A stretch of 64,000 bases of DNA from Paenarthrobacter aurescens TC1 (GTDB lineage: Bacteria > Actinomycetota > Actinomycetes > Actinomycetales > Micrococcaceae). Each line of letters starts with the position of its first letter. The stretch's first letter is position 1. Of the stretch, positions 55,531 to 64,000 are shown piece after piece. Under the pieces are notes generated by a model, which made no database searches, was not told the origin of the DNA, and saw only the letters and a list, made by a program, of their open reading frames with translations. Location of the stretch: positions 3,286,001 to 3,350,000 of the forward strand of contig CP000474.1 of the NCBI GenBank assembly GCA_000014925.1, read 5' to 3'. Made by a program: the position numbers and the translations under genes.

Positions 55531-55947
55531 CTAATTGCTCGGAACGTCCCAGTCCATAAGTGTGGATCGGATCAGGAAACGCTTCCCTTCCGGCGACTCA
55601 ACCGAGAAGCCACTGCCCCTGCCGGGAACCACATCAATGGTGAGGTGGGTGTGGGACCAGTAGTTGAATTGCTCCTTGGACATCCAGAACTCCAAGGGCT
55701 GCGGCTGTACTCCGGCTCCGATATCGAAGCGGCCCAGGAGGACATCGGAGTCACCGGTCAGGAACTCCCCCGCCGGGTAGCACATGGGTGCGGAGCCATC
55801 GCAGCAACCACCGGACTGGTGGAACATGAGCGGCCCGTGCTGATCCCAGAGCTTTCGAAGAAGTTCCACGGACACCGCGGTGAGCGCCACACGGGAAAAA
55901 TCTTCCCCGGGCAGCGTCACCGCGGCTTCCAGGCTGATGTTGTTCAT
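55531..55947 (-). CDS. DUF779 protein of the alcohol/aldehyde operon
   Basis: A 138-aa protein of the DUF779 family, which is repeatedly found beside acetaldehyde/aldehyde dehydrogenase genes. The cysteine cluster GGCCDGSAPMC (residues ~47-57) and HLTIDVVPGRGSGFSVESPEGKRFLIRS are the conserved parts, suggesting metal or redox chemistry. The start overlaps the alcohol-dehydrogenase stop by a single base, so it is translated with it. The function is unknown; a role in handling the aldehyde or maturing a dehydrogenase is inference. Confidence 0.88.
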   Translation of the reverse strand: MNNISLEAAVTLPGEDFSRVALTAVSVELLRKLWDQHGPLMFHQSGGCCDGSAPMCYPAGEFLTGDSDVLLGRFDIGAGVQPQPLEFWMSKEQFNYWSHTHLTIDVVPGRGSGFSVESPEGKRFLIRSTLMDWDVPSN

Positions 55948-56969
55948 CAGAACTTCAGGACCACTCGGCCGTCGATCTTGGCGTGCTTCATCTCGTCAAG
56001 GACCGCGTTGACTTCGGAGAGCTCACGGGTAGAGACCGTCGGCTTGATCTTTCCCTGGGCGTAGAACTCCAGTGCTTCCTCGAGGTCCTGCCGCGTTCCC
56101 ACGATCGAGCCGCGGACCGTAAGGCCCTTGAGGACGATCTCGAAAATCGGCGCGGGAAAGTCTCCCGGGGGCAAACCGTTGAACACGATGGTTCCGCCGC
56201 GGCGCGCCATGCCGATCGCCTGCCCGAAAGCCGAGGGGTGGACAGCGGTCACCAAGACACCGTGGCAGCCGCCTGTTTCACGTTGGATGACCTCCACCGG
56301 GTCCTCATGCAAGGCGTTGACCGTCAGTTCCGCGCCGTGTTCCTTGGCCAACGCCAGCTTGTCGTCGGCAATGTCCACTGCCGCCACGCGCAGACCCATT
56401 GCCACGGCATACTGCACGGCGATGTGCCCCAGTCCCCCGATGCCGGAGATCGTGACCCACTGACCGGGCCTGGCCTCGGTCATCTTCAGTCCCTTGTAGA
56501 CCGTGACCCCGGCACACAGAACCGGCGCGACTTCCACCGGGTCCGAGCCTTCCGGGATGCGGGCAGCAAAGCGCGTGTCAACCAGCATGTACTCGCCGAA
56601 CGAGCCGTCAACGCTGTAACCACCGTTCTGCTGAGACTCGCACAGGGTTTCCCAACCAGTACGGCAGTACTGGCAGTCTCCGCAGGTGGACCACAGCCAG
56701 GCGTTTCCCACAAGATCGCCCACGGCAACGTCCGTGACGCCCTCACCGAGGGCGACCACTTCACCGACACCTTCGTGTCCGGGAATGAAAGGCGGCGTGG
56801 GCTTGACCGGCCAGTCGCCTTCGGCGGCATGGAGGTCGGTATGACATACCCCGGAGGTGATGAGGCGGACCAGCGCCTGGCCGGGACCCGGCGTCGGCCT
56901 TTCCACTTCCTTGACCGTAAGGTCGGTTCCGAATTCCGTAACTACTGCAGCTTGCATGGTTGTGGACAT
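55947..56969 (-). CDS. adhP: Zinc-dependent alcohol dehydrogenase
   Basis: A 340-aa MDR-family alcohol dehydrogenase oxidising ethanol or similar primary alcohols with NAD. The catalytic zinc site is formed by Cys in GVCHTDLHAAEGDW and the GHEGVGEVV histidine; the structural zinc site is CGDCQYCRTGWETLC. The Rossmann motif is ISGIGGLGHIAVQYA. AAAGGAG lies eight bases before the ATG. It is the middle gene of an operon: aldehyde dehydrogenase upstream (35 bp), DUF779 downstream (1-bp overlap). Confidence 0.93.
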   Translation of the reverse strand: MSTTMQAAVVTEFGTDLTVKEVERPTPGPGQALVRLITSGVCHTDLHAAEGDWPVKPTPPFIPGHEGVGEVVALGEGVTDVAVGDLVGNAWLWSTCGDCQYCRTGWETLCESQQNGGYSVDGSFGEYMLVDTRFAARIPEGSDPVEVAPVLCAGVTVYKGLKMTEARPGQWVTISGIGGLGHIAVQYAVAMGLRVAAVDIADDKLALAKEHGAELTVNALHEDPVEVIQRETGGCHGVLVTAVHPSAFGQAIGMARRGGTIVFNGLPPGDFPAPIFEIVLKGLTVRGSIVGTRQDLEEALEFYAQGKIKPTVSTRELSEVNAVLDEMKHAKIDGRVVLKF

Positions 56970-57003
56970 TGACGATCTCCTTTGATCGATGAACAGGACG
57001 GGT

Positions 57004-58527
57004 TTAGAAGAAACCGAGCTTGTTCTCGTTGTAGCTGACCAGGAGGTTCTTGGTCTGCTGGTAGTGGTCCAGCATCATGGCGTGGTTCTCACGGCCAATA
57101 CCTGAGGACTTGTAGCCACCAAAGGCGGCACCGGCCGGGTAGGCGTGGTAATTGTTGACCCACACACGGCCGGCCTGGATTTCCCGGCCTGCGCGGTAGG
57201 CGACATTTCCATTACGAGACCAAACCCCGGCACCGAGCCCGTAAAGGGTGTCGTTGGCGATTCCGATGGCGTCGTTGTAGTCGCTGAACTTGGTCACGGA
57301 CACTACCGGGCCGAAGATCTCCTCCTGGAAGATCCGCATCCGGTTATGGCCTTCGAAGATGGTGGGCTGTACGTAGTAGCCGCCAGCCAGGTCACCGGAA
57401 AGCTCAGCCCGGGCACCGCCGGTGAGCACCTTGGCGCCTTCCTGCTTTCCGATGTCGATGTAGGACAGGATCTTCTCCAGCTGGTCATTCGAAGCCTGGG
57501 CGCCAACCTGGGTATCAGTGTCCAACGGGTTTCCCTGGATGATCTTGTTGGTTCGGGCCACGACGTCCGTCATGAAGGAGTCGTAGATGCCTTCCTGGAC
57601 CAAGGCGCGGGACGGGCACGTGCAGACTTCGCCCTGGTTGAAAGCAAAGAGCGTGAACCCTTCCTGGGCTTTGTCGTAGAAGGCATCGTTCTGGGCGGCG
57701 ACGTCGTCGAAGAAGATGTTGGGGCTCTTGCCGCCAAGTTCAAGGGTGACGGGAATGAGGTTGTTGGACGCGTACTGGCTGATCAGCCGGCCCGTAGTGG
57801 TCTCACCTGTGAACGCGATCTTGCGGATGCGTGAGCTGGACGCGAGCGGCTTGCCGGCCTCCACACCGAAGCCGTTGACGACGTTCACCACGCCTGCCGG
57901 CAGGAGATCGCCGATGAGTTCCATGAGGACCAAGATGGACGTGGGCGTCTGCTCTGCGGGCTTGAGCACCACGGCATTGCCGGCCGCGAGCGCCGGAGCC
58001 AGCTTCCACACGGCCATGAGGATGGGGAAGTTCCACGGGATGATCTGGCCGACAACGCCCAGCGGCTCCTTGAAGTGGTAGGCCGTGGTGTCCTCGTCCA
58101 GCTGGGAGAGGTGGCCTTCCTGCGCACGAACGGCGGAGGCGAAGTAGCGGAAGTGGTCTGCGGCCAACGGGATGTCGGCGTTGAGGGTTTCGCGGACGGG
58201 CTTGCCGTTGTCCCACGTTTCAGCGACCGCGAGGAGCTCAACATTCTCGTCAATACGGTCGGCGATCTTGTTCAGGATGGCTGCGCGTTCCGTGGCCGAC
58301 GTCTTGCCCCATGAGGGTGCGACCTTGTGGGCGGCGTCGAGGGCCAGCTCGATGTCCTCGGAAGTGCCGCGGGCAACTTCGCAGAAAGCCTTGCCCGTAA
58401 CGGGGGTGATGTTCTCGAAGTAGGCACCCTTGACCGGGGCAACCCATTCGCCGCCGATCCAATTCTCGTAACGGTCCTTGAACGTGACCTTCGAACCCTC
58501 GGCACCCGGCTGTGCGTAAACAGTCAT
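57004..58527 (-). CDS. Aldehyde dehydrogenase (acetaldehyde, ExaC/AldB type)
   Basis: A 507-aa NAD-dependent dehydrogenase of the class that oxidises acetaldehyde to acetate. The general base is E263 (LELGGKSPN), and the catalytic cysteine is Cys302 in [14 protein letters not shown], with a second Cys304 that is typical of the ExaC/AldB group. The [13 protein letters not shown] and [10 protein letters not shown] segments bind the cofactor. AAAGGAG lies close upstream. It is the first enzyme gene after the GAF regulator, and the inverted repeat at 58591 lies in its promoter. Confidence 0.94.
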   Translation of the reverse strand: MTVYAQPGAEGSKVTFKDRYENWIGGEWVAPVKGAYFENITPVTGKAFCEVARGTSEDIELALDAAHKVAPSWGKTSATERAAILNKIADRIDENVELLAVAETWDNGKPVRETLNADIPLAADHFRYFASAVRAQEGHLSQLDEDTTAYHFKEPLGVVGQIIPWNFPILMAVWKLAPALAAGNAVVLKPAEQTPTSILVLMELIGDLLPAGVVNVVNGFGVEAGKPLASSSRIRKIAFTGETTTGRLISQYASNNLIPVTLELGGKSPNIFFDDVAAQNDAFYDKAQEGFTLFAFNQGEVCTCPSRALVQEGIYDSFMTDVVARTNKIIQGNPLDTDTQVGAQASNDQLEKILSYIDIGKQEGAKVLTGGARAELSGDLAGGYYVQPTIFEGHNRMRIFQEEIFGPVVSVTKFSDYNDAIGIANDTLYGLGAGVWSRNGNVAYRAGREIQAGRVWVNNYHAYPAGAAFGGYKSSGIGRENHAMMLDHYQQTKNLLVSYNENKLGFF

Positions 58528-58590
58528 TGCTAGCTCCTTTGCTGCGAATCACGGTGGCTGTCGCCATTGATCCGAGCCTAGGAGCGGGGA

Positions 58591-58611
58591 GGTTGCAGCT
58601 ACGTTGCAACC
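58591..58611. promoter_or_regulatory. Putative activator site upstream of the aldehyde dehydrogenase
   Basis: GGTTGCA (58591-58597) and TGCAACC (58605-58611) are inverted half-sites separated by 7 nt, 64 bp before the aldehyde dehydrogenase start. A good position for an activator such as the GAF regulator encoded next door. Confidence 0.55.
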
Positions 58612-58623
58612 ATGTGAGTCAGC

Positions 58624-59967
58624 TCACGCTTTCAGTTCCGTTTCGATCCGCTCAAGGTCTGCCACGACGGCGGCGCGCTTGGGTGAGCGAGGCGGCAGCA
58701 GCTTCAGGAGCGCAAGGCGGAGATCGACGTCGTACTTCGCCTCGGGCAGCTCAGCGTACTTGAGGAGCGAATCAACGCTGCCGTCGCTAAGCAGCGCCTC
58801 GCGCAGCAGGTGAGAGACGCGCTCGCGCAACTGCACGACGCCGGGCGCCTCCGAACGTGGCAAGAGCGCACCTTTGTAGATTTCCAAGGCGATACGGTGG
58901 GCGCCGCGCTGAAGGCAGCTAAGCACCTGGCCGGAATCGGGCAAGAGCTCAACCGGCAGACGGTACGGACGGGACCCGGGGACCGCGTCCGGGCTGAGCT
59001 CGTGGATGACCTTGCGGAGCCGCACCATCTCCGCGCGGAGGGTGACGGCAGAACCGTCGCCCGGATACAGCTGGGCGCACAAGTCATCAGCACTCAGCCC
59101 GGCGGGATGGCTGCTGAGGATCGCCAGGATCTCGCTGTGCCTGGCAGACAGGGAAACCGTCCGGCCCTCGATGCTGAGCAGGGCTTGGTCGCGGCCCAAC
59201 AGTTGGAGACTGTTCCGGTACAGCGCGTGGCTGGAGGCGGCAGCCGCGCTCCGGCGTCGAGGCTTGTCCCTGACCGCTGCGGCAAGCTGAAGACGCTCGA
59301 TCCGCAACTGTGCCTGCGCGGCCGCAACGGTTGCCTCCACCAGGGAAAGGGTGTGCGGGGCAACGGCTGTTTCCGTGCCGGTGATGTCCACGACGCCCAG
59401 CACCGCACCGGAATCGGGGTCGTGGAAGGGAACCGCCGTGCAACTCCATGGGTGGACGGACCGTTTGAAGTGTTCGGCGCCGGAGATCTGGATGCTCCGG
59501 TCAAGAGCCAAGGCGGTACCGGGTGCGCTGGTACCCACGGAAGCCTCGGACCAGTCAGCACCGGCCACGAACATCATGCCTTCAGCGCGCCGTTGCATCA
59601 CAGGATCGCCGTCCACCCACAGGAGCCGTCCGACGTCGTCGCCCACTGCCACCAACAGACCACTGTCGTGGCTGGGCTGAACCAGGAGTTTCTTAATAAC
59701 CGGCATGATGGTGGCCAAAGGGTGCTGCCTGCGGTACTCCTCCAGCTCATCCCGGTCCATCGCAAGCGGCGCCTCGGCGACATCTGGGTTGGCCTGCAGG
59801 CTTGCCGAGCGTTGCCAGGATTCACGGACCAACCTTCGTAATCCGACCATGTCCTCCGGTGCCCCAAGACGCAGGGAGTCCAGCCGTTCGTGGCCAACCA
59901 GGGCATGCTTCTGCAGCAGCTCCGCGGCATCGCTGCCTGGAACCGGCGGATGGATTGGATTCCTCAT
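58624..59967 (-). CDS. GAF-domain transcriptional regulator with winged helix
   Basis: A 447-aa regulator. Residues ~25-80 (LDSLRLGAPEDMVGLRRLVRESWQRS) match the N-terminus of AcoR-type proteins; residues ~110-260 form the GAF sensor (GMMFVAGADWSEASVGTSAPGTAL, HPWSCTAVPFHDPDSGAVLGVVDITG). In AcoR an AAA+ sigma-54 domain follows; here it is missing and replaced by a winged helix (SARHSEILAILSSHPAGLSADDLC, VTLRAEMVRLRKVIHEL), so it should act with vegetative sigma factors. ATG 59967 is chosen for AGGGAG just before it. It lies upstream of the alcohol/aldehyde operon, its likely target. The ligand is unknown. Confidence 0.88.
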   Translation of the reverse strand: MRNPIHPPVPGSDAAELLQKHALVGHERLDSLRLGAPEDMVGLRRLVRESWQRSASLQANPDVAEAPLAMDRDELEEYRRQHPLATIMPVIKKLLVQPSHDSGLLVAVGDDVGRLLWVDGDPVMQRRAEGMMFVAGADWSEASVGTSAPGTALALDRSIQISGAEHFKRSVHPWSCTAVPFHDPDSGAVLGVVDITGTETAVAPHTLSLVEATVAAAQAQLRIERLQLAAAVRDKPRRRSAAAASSHALYRNSLQLLGRDQALLSIEGRTVSLSARHSEILAILSSHPAGLSADDLCAQLYPGDGSAVTLRAEMVRLRKVIHELSPDAVPGSRPYRLPVELLPDSGQVLSCLQRGAHRIALEIYKGALLPRSEAPGVVQLRERVSHLLREALLSDGSVDSLLKYAELPEAKYDVDLRLALLKLLPPRSPKRAAVVADLERIETELKA

Positions 59968-60054
59968 CGAACTCCCTGGCGTCCTGCGCATGTGGTGGGC
60001 GGCATGTGATGGGCGGCACAGTACCCTGCAGTCTAGTTCGCGTTGAGGAGATTG

Positions 60055-61494
60055 TCAGCCGCGGGAGATCCGAATCATTTCCTCTCGCGGAACAACCTTG
60101 ATGCGCTCGCGGACCACACCATTGCCGTTACCGTCGCTGGAGGTCCAGGCAGTACCCAGGGCAGCCTCGTGGGCATCGAGCCTGTTCCAGCCCTCCCACG
60201 TGGTGTATTCCACCCCGCGTTCTTCGAGGAGGTCGATGATCGCCTGCGGGTCCGGGTTCTCCGCCGGGGGCAGATTGAGTCGGTCTTCGAGGAGGAAGCC
60301 TATGGTCTCCAAAGCATCGCCCTTGGTGTGGCCGATCAGCCCCACGGGTCCGCGCTTGATCCAGCCCGTGGCGTAGATTCCCGGCACGGGTTTGCCGTCG
60401 GCATCCAGGACGCGACCGCCGTCGTTCGGTATGACACCGCGGCGAGCATCGTATTCCAGTTCCTCCAGCGGGGAACCGTGGTAGCCGATGGCGCGGTACA
60501 CGGATTGGACCGGATATTCGATGAACTCTCCGGTGCCCTTCACGTTGCCCGTTCCGTCCAACTGCATGCGCTCAAACTTGATGCCTGAGACCTTGCCGGG
60601 AGTCTCAGGCGAGTCGAGGATCTCCACGGGACTGTGCAGGAAGTGCAGGTGCAGGCGCCGTGACGAGGGCTGCTCCGACTCCGCATGCTCCTCCACCAGC
60701 CAGTTGGTCATGGTGTTGACCATGGTCTTGATCTGGTTATTTGTCTTGATGGCTTCATCCGAAGCGTCGTCGAACTCGAAGTCCTCCGGGTACAGGACGA
60801 TGTCAACGTCCTTGCAGTGGGACAACTCGCGCAACTCCAACGGGGTGAACTTCACCTGGGCCGGGCCGCGGCGGCCGAAGACGTGGACGTCGGTGACCGG
60901 GGACTTTTTCAGCCCCGCGAAAACGTTTTCCGGAATCTCCGTGACCAAGAGTTCCTCGGGGTGTTTGACCAGCATCCGGGCGACGTCCAGGGCCACGTTG
61001 CCGTTGCCGATCACGGCGATTTCCTTGGCATCCAGTGGCCAGTCACGGGGGACGTCCGGGTGGCCGTCGTACCAGGAAACGAAGTCGGCTCCCCCGAAGG
61101 AACCCTCCAGTTCGACGCCGGGGATCCGCAGGTCTGCGTCTTTGATGGCACCCGTGGAGAAGATCACGGCATCATAGAAAGCGCGGAAATCGTGGAGCGT
61201 GAGGTCCTTGCCGTAGGTCACGTTGCCGAGGAAGCGGATATCGCCGCGGTCCAAAACCTTGTGCAGCGCGTTCACGATGCCCTTGATCCGTGGGTGATCC
61301 GGCGCCACGCCGTAGCGGATCAGGCCGTATGGCGCCGGATATGCCTCGAAGAGATCGATGCTTACCTCCACGTGTCCGTCTTTGACCTCGTTGGATTTGG
61401 TCAGGATGTCCGCGGCGTAGACGCCTGCAGGTCCCGCGCCAACGATTGCAACGCGAAGCGGACGATTGGGGGTTGTTGCGGCTGAGTTGGACAC
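60055..61494 (-). CDS. fprA: Ferredoxin/adrenodoxin-type NADP+ reductase (FprA-like)
   Basis: A 479-aa FAD flavoprotein of the adrenodoxin-reductase/FprA family that passes electrons between NADPH and ferredoxins. FAD motif VAIVGAGPAGVYAADIL is near the N-terminus, the NADP motif is VIGNGNVALDVARMLVK (middle), and the C-terminus has the GYATGWIKRGPVGLIGH segment. GTG 61494 is chosen because GAAGGG lies six bases upstream; the frame extends 11 codons further without a ribosome site. It is monocistronic. The redox partner is unknown. Confidence 0.92.
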   Translation of the reverse strand: MSNSAATTPNRPLRVAIVGAGPAGVYAADILTKSNEVKDGHVEVSIDLFEAYPAPYGLIRYGVAPDHPRIKGIVNALHKVLDRGDIRFLGNVTYGKDLTLHDFRAFYDAVIFSTGAIKDADLRIPGVELEGSFGGADFVSWYDGHPDVPRDWPLDAKEIAVIGNGNVALDVARMLVKHPEELLVTEIPENVFAGLKKSPVTDVHVFGRRGPAQVKFTPLELRELSHCKDVDIVLYPEDFEFDDASDEAIKTNNQIKTMVNTMTNWLVEEHAESEQPSSRRLHLHFLHSPVEILDSPETPGKVSGIKFERMQLDGTGNVKGTGEFIEYPVQSVYRAIGYHGSPLEELEYDARRGVIPNDGGRVLDADGKPVPGIYATGWIKRGPVGLIGHTKGDALETIGFLLEDRLNLPPAENPDPQAIIDLLEERGVEYTTWEGWNRLDAHEAALGTAWTSSDGNGNGVVRERIKVVPREEMIRISRG

Positions 61495-61650
61495 CGTTAG
61501 CCCTTCCGAAGCAGTGAGCCACGCCATTGTTGGGGCGCGCAGATTCCAATTCTAAATGTCCACCCTGCGCCCAGCTGCCTATATGGCAGGAGTCACAGAA
61601 ATTGATAAAGATTGCGGAATATTGCGGGCTCAAGCGGCGTTGGCGACAAT

Positions 61651-62697
61651 GTGTCGACACCGGAACAGATCACTGCTAACTCTCCCGCTTCAAGCCAGCC
61701 AACGACGGCGACAGTCGGGGGCGGCGGTGGAAGTACCGGCGGTTCCGGTAAGGCCGGCGGCAAGCCAGTGAGGAGCGAGTCGACGGCGGGAATCCTGTTC
61801 GGCATCGGCGCATACGGTCTGTGGGGCCTGCTTCCGTTGTACTTCTTCGTCCTGATGCCCGCCAGTGCCATGGAAATTGTGGCCAACCGCATCGTCTGGT
61901 CCTTGCTCTTCTGTGCGCTGCTCATCACGGTCACGCGGGCCTGGAAGACATTGTGGGCGGCGGTGAAGGATAGTTCGGTGTTCGGTCCCCTCGCTTTGGC
62001 TGCGGTCCTGATCGCCATCAACTGGCTCACGTACACTTTCGGCGTCACCACGGGCCATGCGGTTGAGACGTCCCTGGGTTACTTCATCAACCCGTTGGTT
62101 TCGGTGTTGCTCGGCGTTTTCGTCCTGAAGGAGAAGCTGCGTCCCCTGCAGTGGGCAGCTGTGGGCATTGGCTTCGTTGCTGTAGGTGTGCTGACGTTCT
62201 CCTACGGTCAACTCCCGTGGATCGCCCTGATCCTTGCGTTCAGCTTCGGACTGTACGGCTTCGTGAAAAAGCGTGTGGGTCCCAAGGTTGACGCCCTCAC
62301 CAGCCTCAGCGTCGAGACCGTGGTCTTGGCTCCCTTCGCCGGCATCACCATGGTGGTCCTCGGAGTGACAGGCGTCCAGACTCTCACCACCCTGGGCGCA
62401 GGACACTTCTGGCTGCTGGTGGCCTCCGGTGTCATTACTGCTGTACCACTGCTGTTCTTTGGCGCTTCAGCCCGCCGCCTTCCCATGACCACCATCGGCT
62501 TGCTGCAGTACTTCGCGCCGGTCCTTCAGTTCATCGTGGCCTTGACGGTGTTCAACGAGACCATGACCACTGCCCGTTGGATCGGCTTCTGCGTGGTGTG
62601 GTTGGCACTGGTGTTGCTGACCATCGACATGCTTCGCACCACCCGGAAGAACTCCGTGATGAAGAAGAAGGCGCGCCTGGCAGCTGCCGGCGCCTAG
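61651..62697 (+). CDS. rarD: RarD/EamA-family transporter
   Basis: A ~348-aa membrane protein of the EamA superfamily with ten predicted helices. The signature GILFGIGAYGLWGLLPLYFFVL, ANRIVWSLLFCALLITVTRAW and NWLTYTFGVTTGHAVETSLGYFINPLVSVLLG are characteristic of RarD proteins. The role is unproven; it is linked to chloramphenicol sensitivity in some bacteria by name only. The start is uncertain: GTG 61651 gives a ~45-aa Gly/Ser-rich tail before helix 1; TTG 61612 is also in frame, and neither has a clear ribosome site. Confidence 0.9.
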   Translation: MSTPEQITANSPASSQPTTATVGGGGGSTGGSGKAGGKPVRSESTAGILFGIGAYGLWGLLPLYFFVLMPASAMEIVANRIVWSLLFCALLITVTRAWKTLWAAVKDSSVFGPLALAAVLIAINWLTYTFGVTTGHAVETSLGYFINPLVSVLLGVFVLKEKLRPLQWAAVGIGFVAVGVLTFSYGQLPWIALILAFSFGLYGFVKKRVGPKVDALTSLSVETVVLAPFAGITMVVLGVTGVQTLTTLGAGHFWLLVASGVITAVPLLFFGASARRLPMTTIGLLQYFAPVLQFIVALTVFNETMTTARWIGFCVVWLALVLLTIDMLRTTRKNSVMKKKARLAAAGA

Positions 62698-62806
62698 GCC
62701 TGGCCCTTCGAAATCGCGGGAGAGGTGCGGGGGCGCGGGAAAGCTGCGAGGACGCCGAAACTATCCCTGCGGTTTGGCAGCCTTCCCGCGAATTCAGCGT
62801 GAAGAG

Positions 62807-62834
62807 CTGCTCAAACTACGCCTGAGCAGTTTTG
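62807..62834 (+). terminator. Rho-independent terminator after rarD
   Basis: CTGCTCA (62807-62813) pairs with TGAGCAG (62823-62829) and is followed by TTTTG. It lies 110 bp past the rarD stop. Confidence 0.65.
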
Positions 62835-62916
62835 TTCATTTCTGTTGAGGGGTCCGGGAAGCGGACATAAGGTTGCGGAAACTTTCACCGCAATCTCGTC
62901 CCCCCACCCCCTGCTA

Positions 62917-62982
62917 CCCAAGTAACTGGCAGTAGTGGTTGTTCCCAGCGCTGGGAACAACCACTACTGCCAGCCAGTTGGG
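62917..62982. repeat. 66-bp palindrome with perfect 48-bp core, before the PL8 gene
   Basis: Bases 62926-62949 and 62950-62973 are exact inverted copies of 24 nt with no spacer. The arms extend to 33 nt each (62917-62949, 62950-62982) with 4 mismatches, ending CCCAA and TTGGG. The 304-bp gene-free stretch 62698-63001 holds this, the rarD terminator, and otherwise nothing recognisable. In RNA it would be an almost loopless hairpin; in DNA it could extrude as a cruciform or bind a dimeric protein. Confidence 0.85.
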
Positions 62983-63001
62983 ATGCACGAACGGAGCAGT
63001 T

Positions 63002-64000
63002 TTGAACTTCACTGGACCCACCATGAGCCGCAGGACCCTTTTCCGCACGACAGGGGCTGCCGCCCTTGCCGGAGTCCTGCTTTCCCAAGCAGGACCATCC
63101 TTTGCCTCGACCGACGCCAGCTTGCAGGAGCTGATAGATCGACGGCGGTTGGTTCTCACCGGGGGCCGGAGCGCCGCGGACATACCGGAACTGGCGGCCC
63201 AGCTTGAGGGAATGGGCAAGACCGCCGAGAAATGGTGGACGTCCATGGATAAGACCACGGCCAGGACGTCATTGTGGAGCGATATTCCGCTGACGGGCAT
63301 CGGACAGTCCACGGCCGCTACCGGAAACATGGGCCTCCACTTCAACCGGCTCTACGACATGGCGCTTGGATACGCAGTACCGGGCAATCCCTTTGCGGGC
63401 AATCCTGCACTGGCGGCTGACATTGTGGCGGGCCTGCAACTTCTGAGCAGCACGGCGTATAAGCCTTCCACCAAGGCGGCGGGCAACTGGTGGTTCTGGG
63501 AGATCGGCGTCCCCCGCAAGACCGTGGACATCCTGACACTCCTGCATGCTGAAGTTCCCGAAGCCCTGCGGACGTCCTTGCTGGCAGCTGTCCGCTGGTT
63601 CGCTCCCAATCCGAACTGGCGTGGCCGTGCTACATCCCTTGCAGAGACCGGGGCCAACCGGGTGGATAAGTCCCTGGCGTGCTGCATGCGGGGCATCCTG
63701 GACAACAATGTTGGTGACATTGCCTTGGGCAGGGACGCCCTGAGCGACACCGTCCGCGGCGGGACCAACAGCGTTTTCACCTACGTGAGCAGTGGTGACG
63801 GTTTCTACGCCGACGGCTCCTACGTTCAGCACTCATACCTCCCCTACGCGGGCACTTACGGCGTGGTGGCTTTAGCAGGCATCGCTGAGATCATCGCCAT
63901 GCTCGGAGGGAGCAGCTGGGCGATCAACGACCCCAAGCGCACTGTACTCCTGGACGCGGTGGAGGACACTTACGCCCCGTTCGTGTGGGACGGGCGGATC
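63002..64000 (+). CDS. Polysaccharide lyase family 8 (hyaluronate/xanthan/chondroitin lyase type), 5' part
   Basis: The frame is open to the window end, giving 333 N-terminal residues of a PL8 lyase (full length usually ~750-800). TTG 63002 is chosen because GGAG lies five bases before it; ATG 63023 is an alternative. The N-terminus has a Tat signal (SRRTLFRTTGAAALAGVLL). Catalytic-domain marks are the aromatic patch NWWFWEIGVPRK (from Asn162), TGANRVDK with Asn219, and the proton-abstraction pair His277 and Tyr282 in DGSYVQHSYLPYAGTYG. It cleaves uronic-acid polymers by beta-elimination outside the cell; hyaluronan, chondroitin and xanthan cannot be told apart. Confidence 0.9.
   Translation, partial: MNFTGPTMSRRTLFRTTGAAALAGVLLSQAGPSFASTDASLQELIDRRRLVLTGGRSAADIPELAAQLEGMGKTAEKWWTSMDKTTARTSLWSDIPLTGIGQSTAATGNMGLHFNRLYDMALGYAVPGNPFAGNPALAADIVAGLQLLSSTAYKPSTKAAGNWWFWEIGVPRKTVDILTLLHAEVPEALRTSLLAAVRWFAPNPNWRGRATSLAETGANRVDKSLACCMRGILDNNVGDIALGRDALSDTVRGGTNSVFTYVSSGDGFYADGSYVQHSYLPYAGTYGVVALAGIAEIIAMLGGSSWAINDPKRTVLLDAVEDTYAPFVWDGRI

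Overview
The window is high-GC DNA from an actinobacterium. Gene content and style point to the Micrococcaceae, most like Arthrobacter/Paenarthrobacter: two sugar ABC importers without their own ATPase genes, furA-katA, short KdpD/KdpE-like regulators, GTG/TTG starts and several promoters that abut the start codon. The species call is inference from gene content; nothing was searched. No CRISPR array, phage, insertion sequence or integrase was seen. The window looks like ordinary chromosome rich in catabolic operons.

Layout. 1-0.55 kb: 3' end of a TauD-family dioxygenase. 0.65-8.1 kb: an aldo/keto reductase, then an alpha-glucoside locus (GH13 alpha-glucosidase, two permeases, binding lipoprotein) read leftward and a divergent ROK repressor, with matching TAAATTTA-type palindromes at both promoters. 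8.1-17.1 kb: Na+/H+ antiporter, NAD(P)-binding protein, tRNA-Met and tRNA-Thr, LysM protein, DEAD-box RNA helicase with a long upstream leader, MOSC protein and a KdpE/KdpD-like two-component pair. 17.2-21.9 kb: a tightly coupled trio (YgiB-like membrane protein, glutathionylspermidine-synthase-like ATP-grasp ligase, amino-acid permease) and a glutaryl-CoA-dehydrogenase-like enzyme. 21.8-28.9 kb: TetR regulator, perfect operator palindrome and a beta-galactoside operon whose GH2 gene is broken by a frameshift.

28.9-41.1 kb: MFS/HxlR pair, Tat-exported phospholipase C, reverse transsulfuration operon (CBS plus cystathionine gamma-lyase/synthase), VOC protein, HhH-GPD DNA glycosylase, ABC-2 exporter and acyl-CoA synthetase. 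41.1-53.7 kb: small monooxygenase, thioredoxin, TetR plus a second ABC-2 exporter, thioesterase, a short unknown gene, K+ channel, tRNA-Tyr, an 88-aa unknown, YajQ, HtpX, MFS, a HIT-like protein, furA-katA and a DUF2461 protein. 53.8-64 kb: APC permease, an alcohol/aldehyde oxidation operon (GAF regulator, aldehyde dehydrogenase, Zn alcohol dehydrogenase, DUF779), ferredoxin-NADP reductase, RarD and the 5' part of a PL8 polysaccharide lyase cut by the window end.

The features most worth following are a set of three 66-68 bp intergenic palindromes with 33-nt arms, the ATP-grasp/permease trio, the frameshifted lacZ, paired operators for the sugar repressors, and the recurrent -10 hexamers 6-7 nt before start codons that predict leaderless mRNAs.
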